From NCBI GenBank assembly GCA_951640165.1, contig OX621246.1, positions 9,821,001 to 9,885,000 on the forward strand: a stretch of DNA of 64,000 bases, given 5' to 3'. Positions 58,801 to 64,000 of this stretch are shown piece after piece; within the stretch, counting starts at the first letter, position 1; the number at the start of each line of letters is the position of its first letter. The notes under the pieces are model-generated. The model had not been told where the DNA came from and searched no databases. It saw nothing but the letters and a program-made list of their open reading frames with translations. This DNA comes from Pseudoips prasinana (lineage: Eukaryota; Arthropoda; Insecta; Lepidoptera; Nolidae). Made by a program: the position numbers and the translations under genes.

Positions 58801-61257
58801 GGTAACTTATTATACTGTTGCACTCCTGCAAAAGTTATAGATCTCTGGCCATTGGTAGTTCACACCTGTGGCAGTAAGATGTGATCCCATCTGCGGCTGC
58901 TACAAATAAAATAAATAAATAAATAATATAAATAATAAAGGTTTTTATTCACGTAGACTTTAAAAAAGCGCTTGTAAATAGTCAGAACATGTTTGTAGTA
59001 ATATAGTTGTATACATTAGATATTATTTCTAGTAACATAGATATTTAGGTACATATTGTATGAAAACATTTATAAAATTTATTTTATTACAGCAATGATA
59101 TTTAGCTAGCTCCTATCAAGTTATTGTCAAGAGATTATGTTTAATTATCTAGTTTAAATCTAATTCTTTTTAAATCTAAATCTTATTTTTACTACATATT
59201 GTCAATGGTTCTGTCTATATTAATATGTATTTGATGTTTTTTTGTGAAGTTTATTTGTGTGTGATTTGATTTATTAATTATTTTCCTAATTAAAATACTA
59301 GTGCAGTATGCGTGAAGTTGTTTGATGTTCATATGTTTTGTTTCCTTGTATATTTGTTTTGTAGGTGTTAAGTAGTCATAATGGAATAATAATATAATAA
59401 TTTTATTTTGTGATATTTGTAAATCCTTTAAAGTAGTTTTTGGTGCATTACCCCATATCTCAATCAAGTACATTAGGTGTGGTTTCACTAGCGAGTTATA
59501 TATTGTCTCCCGTACGCGATAAGGCAGGAAGTGAACAATATTTCGCAATGACCCCAATAGTGAGGAAAGCTTGCCTCTCACGTACTCAATTTGTAATTTC
59601 CAGTTTAATTGACTATCAACTCGTAGTCCAAGGTATTTTTCAGATTGTTTATTTTGTAATGTTTCGTTGTTAATGTACAAAGGTGGGTGGGTAGGAACTT
59701 TTTTGTTTTTAGATAACATAGCTGCTTTTACATGCATTAATTGTAAGAAGATTTTGTTAACAAACCTCAGGCTGCGTCGGCTAGGTGATGAGGAACTGGA
59801 TTCAGTCGAGGTCTTGGTGGGAGACTCTGTAATGGCTTCTAACTTGGGAGAATCCACCATGGTATTGTCGATACGATTCGGAGTGCGGGATCGACTCCTG
59901 CAATAAGAAGGTATTATAATCAAATTTTGGAGATCTTTGGGGGAGGCCTTTGTTCAGCAGTAGACGTCTTTCGGCTGATATGATGATGATGATAATCAAA
60001 TTACGGTAATGGTCTCGTGATTTACCCTACTGAACATTATATTAGCATATTATATAGATTTGCATTTGTTATAATGAAGGATGTTGTTTTTAGGAGGAAA
60101 TTATGAACTGAATTTAATCATGAATAAATTAAAACCATTCAGCACTTGGGTATTACGTATATTTCATGCCTCATCCTGGGTTCAAATCTGGAGTCTGAAC
60201 AAAAAGTGAGATTTGGAGTTTTCTGTTAAGGTAATTTAACAATTTAATTTAGAAATAATATTTAATTTATGATAGTTATAATTTAGTTACTAAGCTAATT
60301 TACTTAAGGTATTGTCAATATGGTTTAAATACTTTGAATTATCGTATTTTTTTGGTTTAAGATATATTTTACTACATTTCGTCTGAATTGTTCTGTCAAT
60401 ACTAAGGTAATATTATTATAAATTCAGGTTCAATATTATTATTATTATGGCGGACCTTATATTTATAACGACGGTCGCGAATACATTTTATCACCGGATC
60501 CAAGAAACTGAGTAGCAATACTGGTGGAGTCAGCGCAAGTTGTTCAAATCAATTTATAAAATACATTTTAATGTAATAATTTAAGAGAAATAGCGTATAT
60601 AGCATAGGGTGTTTTCGCTCGATGACTAGCTTAGCTGATGGAAGTATTCCCACATTACTCCAGGTAATAAGCATGGTACTAATAATGCAGAAGTGCTGGG
60701 AGTGGGTAAAGAAGAACAAAGGGAAAGAGCTTTTCGGGGAGATTGAAGCTTCACCAACACGTAAGTGATGGCGTATTTTTAGCAAGGGTTACAGACTCCG
60801 GTAACCAGCATCAAGTAAGTCTTCTTGTTTACGGACTTGTATATAATAATAATAATATAATAATAATAAAGAATATCCTGGGACATTATTCACACACGGT
60901 CATCTGATCCCAAACTAAGCAACTGATACTACATATGCTATTTTTCTTTTGTAAATACATACTTATATAGATAATTTACACCCTTATATATATAAATACT
61001 TGGATAGAAGATGACTCTTAATGGATGTAATTTGTGTCCGTCTATTATATGTTTGTAAAGTACCCCGCGATACAGGGATTAAATTCAGTAATGCGGGCGT
61101 TGTCTTTGAAAAAAATATTGGGTACCTGATCTGTCTGGATACACTAAGAGTTGTTCTCACAGGATGCGGTTCACTTTCGATCTCTTGTTTTGGGAGCTCG
61201 GGGATTGGCGGCAATGGTGATGTGCGGGGACTTATTTCTGGAGTTCGGGAACGACTT
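37773..61257 (-). CDS. RS/SP-module disordered, probably nuclear protein; 3' 14 exons, 5' end off-window
   Basis: Exons in transcript order: 61257-61126, 59897-59766, 56698-56630, 55144-55013, 50948-50880, 50753-49739, 49013-48677, 48599-46745, 45944-45802, 42539-42465, 39856-39782, 39343-39222, 38738-38602, 37821-37773. All introns are GT-AG and all phases agree; the sum is 4342 nt, about 1446 aa. The first exon starts in phase 2 with no ATG, so N-terminal exons lie beyond 64000. Visible features: repeated R(S/G)RSRTP(E/D) heads and SP motifs (kinase-type sites), a very acidic run, three 45-residue ARR.RGKS repeats, and basic C-terminal RR/KK clusters. I do not recognise the family with certainty. 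A nucleoporin/chromatin scaffold tail such as ELYS is one candidate; other nuclear scaffold proteins are possible. Localisation is inferred from composition. Confidence 0.85.
38602..38738 (-). CDS. RS-module gene, penultimate exon
   Basis: 137 nt. Encodes KGEDESPVISPATSEVDTPG, then an Arg-rich PARRARRTASTQSN segment and VTRLDTGK. Acceptor TTTTACAG, donor AGAG|GTAAGA. Confidence 0.83.
39222..39343 (-). CDS. RS-module gene, GC-rich exon
   Basis: 122 nt. Encodes DSPNLSTGAESPARGRRASF and NRACEALHTPKGRRTSTDLR. Acceptor GTCTGCAG, donor CAGA|GTAAGT, phase 0 out. Strongly GC-rich, unlike its flanks. Confidence 0.82.
39782..39856 (-). CDS. RS-module gene, 75-nt basic exon
   Basis: Encodes NRATSETKAMPRAAKIHRRI and SVDV. 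Acceptor TTTTTCAG, donor GTTG|GTGAGT. Same length and phase class as 42465-42539. Confidence 0.78.
40310..40745 (-). pseudogene. Decayed RTE reverse-transcriptase fragment
   Basis: Reverse strand keeps broken pieces of the RTE endonuclease-to-RT linker (KIDFILSTRK, LIEPYR..PEVLTDEVYAP, ERNKVSKVFARDLPAGQSQM). Many stops. In an RS-gene intron. Confidence 0.55.
40965..41106. mobile_element. MITE family I, copy 2
   Basis: Ends TGTACAGACTCCAGCACATC and GATGTGCTGGCGTCTGTACA are near-perfect inverted repeats. Confidence 0.75.
41440..41570 (-). mobile_element. SINE family H, reverse copy
   Basis: Reverse-strand GTGTTCCGGGTTTGATTCCT B-box region and TGTGTACAGTAGTTCTGTGT body. Confidence 0.55.
41621..42182. 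mobile_element. Foldback element with about 99-bp inverted ends carrying an RT tail
   Basis: Arms 41621-41719 and 42084-42182 are near-perfect inverted repeats (GTATAAACCAGGAGTAGAGT). A second hairpin (41710-41790) abuts the left arm. The middle encodes MRKSVYCMAPVIYNKMPKSW then KELPLSLFKKDFEAF and a stop (about 41817-41924), a LINE RT C terminus. Confidence 0.7.
42239..42365. mobile_element. MITE family G, copy 2
   Basis: GTACACACGGCTACACATAA start and TGATATGTAGCCGTGTGTAC end, 127 bp. About 100 bp downstream of the RS-gene exon at 42465-42539 in gene sense. A partial third copy is at 57027-57092. Confidence 0.8.
42465..42539 (-). CDS. RS-module gene, 75-nt exon
   Basis: Encodes GSPDQEEIQANLSSESISSD and ASKQR. 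Acceptor CTTATAG, donor AGAT|GTGAGT; starts with 2 nt and ends with 1 nt of a codon, fitting both neighbours. Confidence 0.78.
43250..44430 (+). pseudogene. Decayed RTE-type LINE, RT to C terminus
   Basis: Broken blocks in order: LLEEIEKFYGQLY (43340), AGFRKGF (43710), YLGQTDRQLGRSIFEKE (44045), REMKRSMLGVSL (44190), KLKWQQAGHIAS (44235) and a W.PLDAS end (44390). Frameshifts, stops and deletions throughout; no catalytic YADD seen. Confidence 0.65.
45802..45944 (-). CDS. RS-module gene exon (MTRHKQKLLESWLE)
   Basis: 143 nt. Encodes a basic/amphipathic start MTRHKQKLLESWLETGASDD, then acidic DDEEAP and a hydrophobic DRISLLNKTDFE. Less low-complexity than its neighbours, so useful for homology search. 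Acceptor TTTCCAG, donor GAAG|GTATGT. Confidence 0.85.
46745..48599 (-). CDS. RS-module gene, largest exon with three basic 45-aa repeats
   Basis: 1855 nt, open throughout. The acceptor CTTTTCACAG at 48600-48601 gives the in-frame Asp codon; an ATG just upstream is intronic. The first half is Lys/Glu/Thr/Pro low complexity. At 47214-47600 there are three 45-residue repeats with ARR[QK]RGKSTSSNIS cores and TPITENIE linkers. The end is rich in RS, SR and KR motifs. Donor GTAAG|GTGAGA. Confidence 0.88.
48677..49013 (-). CDS. RS-module gene, acidic exon
   Basis: 337 nt. Begins DSLADTDKDEIINLDSDSDE; rich in Asp and Glu, no recognisable domain. Acceptor TTTTTCAG, donor ATTG|GTAATA, phase 1 out. Confidence 0.83.
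49739..50753 (-). CDS. RS-module gene, large exon with KSVL repeats and acidic tail
   Basis: 1015 nt; head (R)SRSKTPEKLISSRVEHSARG. Three spaced repeats of the form KSVL[HD]S..SS..E lie at about 50030-50370. The 3' end codes a long Glu/Ser run (about 49739-49860). Donor GAG|GTGAGT, phase 0. Confidence 0.88.
50880..50948 (-). CDS. RS-module gene, 69-nt module copy 2
   Basis: Encodes (R)SRSRTPEVEITEETVKTSPH and SL. Acceptor GTCTATAG, donor CTCAG|GTAGTT. Paired with 55013-55144 in the same order as copy 1. Confidence 0.85.
51477..53816 (+). CDS. LINE endonuclease/reverse transcriptase, N-terminal and RT part
   Basis: ATG at 51477. APE-like endonuclease: ALCVVSINIEGFS, CVQETHRDE, VIIDDFNSHSPSWG (the usual G of GDFN is D), DLIFVS, and TQHRPI where SDH is expected, so the catalytic Asp before His is lost. 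RT: GKASGVDDI, NFRPISLLCHTYKLFERL, VDLSAAYDTV, GLPQGSVLAPLLFNIY, catalytic YADDLALT (53400-53423), then KYLGVTLDR. Open until a frame break at 53815-53820; the raw frame stops near 53864. Confidence 0.85.
53818..54429 (+). pseudogene. LINE C-terminal domain after frameshift
   Basis: Continues in the +1 frame: VDTALNETCRIITGCLKPTP ... LRWGFLNISNLECKCG, a CCHC-like knuckle CKCGSVPQTMAHLLKCP, stop near 54427. Homology order matches other LINE C termini, so one small indel at about 53816 separates the two parts. Confidence 0.8.
54658..54804. mobile_element. MITE family I, copy 3
   Basis: TGTACAGACGCCAGCACATC start, GGATGTGCTGGCGTCT end. The paralogous sequence at about 10865-10880 lacks it, so it serves as an empty site. 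Confidence 0.8.
54805..54960 (-). pseudogene. Exon-like remnant of the RS module
   Basis: The reverse strand reads GAATCTAGTTCCTCATGTCC ... TGACGTAGCTTGAG|GTATAG, matching the end of the 55013-55144 exon with a donor-like site, but with an in-frame TGA and no intact acceptor or head. Confidence 0.6.
55013..55144 (-). CDS. RS-module gene, 132-nt module copy 2
   Basis: Encodes (R)RRSRTPERIAKGVVESPKL and on to STESSSSSPSRRSL. Acceptor TTAAACAG, donor TTGAG|GTATGT. Same length, phase and end motif as 59766-59897. Confidence 0.87.
55176..55235. repeat. Perfect hairpin, 23-bp arms
   Basis: GAAATTAACGTAAAAATTAT arms at 55176-55198 and 55213-55235, 14-nt loop, just upstream of an RS-gene exon in gene sense. 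Confidence 0.8.
55521..55833 (-). mobile_element. Retroposon family A, reverse copy
   Basis: Ends with ACCGCGGGGCACTGCTAG; the reading direction is opposite to the copy at 56248. Confidence 0.75.
55925..56110 (+). mobile_element. Retroposon family D
   Basis: CCCATTTCATCCCGTGGGGC start; TGTTGTCCAGCAGTGGACAT end. Confidence 0.6.
56248..56603 (+). mobile_element. Retroposon family A with internal 31-bp-arm hairpin
   Basis: Canonical head CTAGCTGTGCCCCGCGG and tail. Arms 56307-56337 and 56345-56375 are exact inverted repeats; the left arm is extra compared with other family A copies. Confidence 0.8.
56630..56698 (-). CDS. RS-module gene, 69-nt module copy 1
   Basis: Encodes (R)GRSRTPDVEISEQTVKPSPR and SL. 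69 nt, phase 2-2, acceptor TCTATAG, donor CTCAG|GTAAGA. It is nearly the same as the exon at 50880-50948. Confidence 0.85.
57259..57500 (+). mobile_element. SINE family C
   Basis: CTGTTGGCGTGGTTGGTAGA head, GGTTTCGATTCCCACCCGGG B-box region, AGTATATCAGTTATCTAG tail, ATTATTATTA end. Confidence 0.75.
57852..58020. repeat. 39-bp tandem repeat, about 4-5 copies
   Basis: ATTAATTTATGACCCAGTAT recurs at 57852, 57891, 57930 and 57969, with a degraded copy at 58008. Confidence 0.85.
58042..58290 (+). mobile_element. 5S rRNA-derived SINE, copy 2
   Basis: GCACGCGGTTAGTCCAAAGA then TGGGTGACCG aligns with the 5S internal-promoter half; the body GGTCCCGGTTGTTGTCATTA matches 4670-4945. Confidence 0.6.
58910..59757 (-). 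mobile_element. 5'-truncated Jockey-type LINE
   Basis: The reverse strand codes the C-terminal RT region (KYLGLRVDSQLNWKLQIEYV, PHLMYLIEIWGNAPKTTLKD) with a stop near 59192, followed by a 3' UTR of about 280 bp and a TTTA-repeat tail. In the RS-gene intron, in the gene's own orientation, starting within about 30 bp of the splice donor at 59765. Confidence 0.8.
59766..59897 (-). CDS. RS-module gene, 132-nt module copy 1
   Basis: Encodes (R)SRSRTPNRIDNTMVDSPKL and on to TESSSSSPSRRSL. Acceptor TATTGCAG; donor CTGAG|GTTTGT. It closely matches the exon at 55013-55144. A LINE insertion begins within about 30 bp of this donor. Confidence 0.85.
59925..59998 (+). mobile_element. RTE 3'-end scrap
   Basis: GGAGATCTTTGGGGGAGGCC then TTTGTTCAGCAGTAGACGTC and a GATGATGATGATA tail; same end as 19975-20035. 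Confidence 0.55.
60240..60545 (-). mobile_element. Composite SINE (LINE tail plus unique head), diverged copy
   Basis: 60340-60420 matches the LINE tail (CATTTCGTCTGAATTGTTCT); 60445-60500 matches the head at 27250-27330 (GGCGGACCTT, ACGACGGTCGCG, CACCGGATCCAA). Confidence 0.6.
60835..60985 (-). mobile_element. SINE family C tail, reverse
   Basis: ATATCCTGGGACATTATTCA and GGTCATCTGATCCCAAACTA are the shared 3' half; the tRNA-like head is missing. Confidence 0.65.
61126..61257 (-). CDS. RS-module gene, first visible exon
   Basis: 132 nt, phase 2 in and out. Acceptor TTTTACAG, donor ATCAG|GTACCC. It encodes (R)SRSRTPEISPRTSPLPPIP, a Pro-rich stretch, then VRTTLSVSRQI. It has the same length and head motif as the 132-nt modules but a different body. 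Confidence 0.8.
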
Positions 61258-61614
61258 CTGTAAAACGTATAGACACCTAATGTAAAACCACTGTTTTAAT
61301 GTCTCCTTTTATTAACGAGATTATTCGTATCGATGAAATACCCTCTCCAATCAGACGAGATACCCGCTTCTTCGAGTATAAGCGTAGAGCGAAAGTTGCA
61401 CAAAACGTCCCTAAAAACAATGACCGTCTCATCTGTCTCCCCGTCAGTAGCCATCCAGAGTGGAAGTTCGAACCCCAAACAGGGTGCCCTCCGGCGCGGG
61501 TATGGCTAGAGCCCGCGCTCACTTCTTTTGTCCAGTAAAGCAGTGAAAGCGAGAAGAATTTTTATAGCAAACATTATTTATTTCATTTTGTATTAAAGAT
61601 AATGAATCGCTATA

Positions 61615-63768
61615 TAGACCAGGGTAGAAGCCTTTAAAAATAATAAAAAGTGAAAAAAAATAATAGTAGGATGAAACCCATTAGAAAAGGAGGAGAATAT
61701 TATAAAAATGAAAGGAAAAATAATTTACGGGCGATCTGAGGTCGGGAAGGGGATGGGGGTGAGTTTTTAAGGGTAAAAAACGGTTTTTCTCGATTTCCGG
61801 CAAAACTAAAAGTCCTATCGAAAAAAGTCAAATCGCAAAGTTGTAGGTAATAAAAAGATCTAAAACTTTTGTATTTACACTTTTTTCACATAACCTCAAA
61901 ATTTATACGAAACCTTCAAAAAACCAAGTTTTTGGTTTTTTATTTTTATCTTTTACATTTTTTTTTCTTTTTTAACGAAATTTGGTGAAAACTTACCTTT
62001 TTATGTCTCGAATACGCTGTAATTTATTTTATTAAAAATATTCATTTTTTCACCTTATTTTTTAATTAATATCGAAAAAACACCCTAATTTTCAATCGAA
62101 AAGTCACCCGTCAAAATATCAGCTTTTTTCAAAAAGTTGGTATGTTTTCTGTTCTTTGAAATCTCTACTTTCCGATGGTGAAAAAAAATATATATGTTAC
62201 TATAGTAAATCTTCTCAGAAAATGCAAAAAATCGGAAAAACTCGAGTTCGATTTTTTTTTTGATTATTATAAAAAATTTCATCTAAAAATGTGATTGCTG
62301 CAATTTGTTTCAATTAAAAAGTTGATTTATTTAATGCTAATTACATTTATGTCATAGAAAATCTCATTATATATAAATATAAATGTAAATCGTACAATTA
62401 AATGTAGATACTTTATTCTGATTACGTTATTCATTACAATATTTTTAAACAAAAATATATGAAAGAAATCTATTTAAAATGAAAAATGAAGAAATCTATT
62501 TATAAACATATAAAAAATATGTATTTACTATACATATTTTTTATATGTTTATAAATAGATTTCTTCATATATTTTTAATAACTATCTTTTGGCTGATTTT
62601 CATGTATATTTCATATATTTTGAATATATCTGAAATATATTTGAAATGTATAAAATATATATGAAAATCGGCGAAACTTTTGTTATTAAAAATATATTTA
62701 CGATATATATTTTATATATTTTTTTATAGATTTTTAATATATTTTTTATGTACTTTGAAATATATGTATTTTCATGGGATTAACTAAATTTGTATGTGCA
62801 AAATTGAGGAGATTATTATTAGTATGTATGTAGTAAGACCCAGACCCGCCTAGCCTCTTCCCCACTTCTCCATGAAATACCTGGGCTACTTTTTTTCGTA
62901 GGTCACTCAGGTATATAATTTATCTTAAAATATAAATAGACATCTACGCATATAATTTAAAGAAGATTCGACAACTTCCTCCAAATATTGTAGATAATAT
63001 TAATTTTATTAACTTATTTGTTTGTTAATTATAGTAGTATATTTTTATTTACATTTTTTTTTTATCAAGGTTACATGTAATCTAATGTTTTTCGAGTAAT
63101 TAAAGTGTTAATTTTAATAAATAGCTCAAATTTTTTTATAATAATTCAAAAATATTTTTTTATTTTGTTGCATTTTCTGAGAAGATTTACTATAGTAATA
63201 TATATATTTTTTTCACCATCGGAAAGTAGACATTTCAACGAACAGAAAACATACCAACTTTTTGAAAAAAGCTGATATTTTGACGGGTGACTTTTCGATT
63301 GAAAATTAGGGTGTTTTTTCGATATTAATTAAAAAATAAGGTGAAAAAATAAATATTTTTAATCAAATAAATTACAGCGTATTTGGGACATAAAAAGGTA
63401 AGTTTTCACCAAATTTCGTTAAAAAAGAAAAAAAATTTTAAAAGATAAAAATAAAAAACCAAAAACTTGGTTTTTGAAGTTTATACATAAATTTTGAGGT
63501 TATGTGAAAAAAGTGTAAATACAAAAGTTTTAGATCTTTTTATTACCTACAACTTTGCGATTTGACTTTTTTCGATAGGACTTTTAGTTTTGCCGGAAAT
63601 CGAGAAAAACCGTTTTTTACCCTTAAAAACTCACCCCCATCCCCTTCCCGACCTCAGATCGCCCGTAAATTATTTTTCCTTTCATTTTTATAATATTCCC
63701 CTCCTTTTCTAATGGGTTTCATCCTACTATTATTTTTTTTGGTTTTAAAAATTATCGACCCTGGTCTA
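61615..63768. mobile_element. Non-autonomous element with about 600-bp terminal inverted repeats
   Basis: Left arm about 61615-62227 and right arm about 63168-63768 are near-identical reverse complements, beginning TAGACCAGGGT. They include the GC-rich GATCTGAGGTCGGGAAGGGG at 61734 and its complement near 63640. The 940-bp centre is extremely AT-rich with nested palindromes. No transposase frame. Target duplication unresolved. In the RS-gene's upstream region or intron. Confidence 0.8.
62488..62566. repeat. Perfect 36-bp-arm hairpin in element centre
   Basis: GAAGAAATCTATTTATAAAC arm at 62488-62523 and its complement at 62531-62566, 7-nt loop. Confidence 0.85.
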
Positions 63769-63907
63769 ATATCGCTGGTACTTGCAACTATCTTGGAAGC
63801 AAATCCAGATTGGGATATATTTGTAAATGGTGGAAGGTAACCATGTAAGTTTGTAATATTGCGCACTACATTTTCGTTAGCAGTGTCTATAATTATATTA
63901 TTAATTG

Positions 63908-64000
63908 ACTGGCCTGTTGTTCTAGAGGTTAGTGACCCTGACTGCAAAGCCAGCGGTCGTGGGTTCGACCACCACCCCGGACAAACTTTGGTGTGATAAG
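63908..64000 (+). mobile_element. tRNA-derived SINE head, cut by window end
   Basis: GGCCTGTTGTTCTAGAGGTT A-box region, then GTGGGTTCGACCACCACCCC B-box region. A tRNA-like shape, but flanking sequence and family resemblance argue for a SINE rather than a tRNA gene. Confidence 0.55.

Noticed and set aside
63908..64000. Possible tRNA gene at the window end
   Set aside because: A/B-box-like spacing is present, but the stem pairing (GGCCTGT with ...CCCCGG) is poor and the body fits a SINE.

Overview
The window is animal nuclear DNA, most likely from a moth or butterfly. It is AT-rich, intron-dense and packed with Lepidoptera-style interspersed repeats: tRNA- and 5S-derived SINEs, RTE/Jockey/CR1-type LINE tails, palindromic MITEs, and an R4/Dong-like element in a TAA microsatellite. 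I saw no bacterial operon, CRISPR array or rRNA gene. The species call is an inference from repeat style and exon/intron structure.

Two host genes lie tail to tail. On the + strand, 2714-34089 carries a ten-exon gene for the SLC38A10 (SNAT10) family of amino-acid transporters. All ten exons join in frame (3126 nt, 1041 aa), giving an 11-helix membrane domain and a 613-residue hydrophilic tail with a Gln/Glu/Lys coiled coil. On the - strand, 61257 down to 37773 carries the last 14 exons (about 1446 aa) of a long, low-complexity, probably nuclear protein built from RSRTP/SP modules, acidic stretches and basic repeats. Its 5' exons lie beyond 64000. Every junction is phase-compatible. Four exons form two tandem pairs (132+69 nt, 132+69 nt), so part of the gene grew by exon-pair duplication.

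The introns and the 3.7-kb intergenic gap are mostly transposon strata. 1-2.7 kb: hairpins, a 315-bp-type retroposon and an RTE tail. 4.6-10 kb: a 5S-derived SINE, palindromic MITEs, an 11-copy 42-bp minisatellite, and a nest of retroposon, two head-to-head SINEs and a Dong-like LINE. 12.1-15.3 kb: a 5'-truncated LINE with an intact RT ORF inside another retroposon. 16-25 kb: SINEs, MITEs and LINE tails. 25.8-32 kb: an antisense Ty3/gypsy-type element broken by a hAT fragment and a SINE. 34.1-37.7 kb: intergenic, with a MITE and a decayed THAP fragment. 40-44.5 kb: decayed RTE copies and a foldback element holding an RT tail. 51.36-54.46 kb: a near-complete LINE with target-site duplication and one frameshift. 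58.9-59.75 kb: a LINE tail close to a splice donor. 61.6-63.8 kb: an uncharacterised element with roughly 600-bp terminal inverted repeats.

The two host genes show no functional link. The interest lies in the modular exon duplication of the minus-strand gene, the datable nested insertions, the composite SINE that shares a LINE 3' end, and the long-TIR element.
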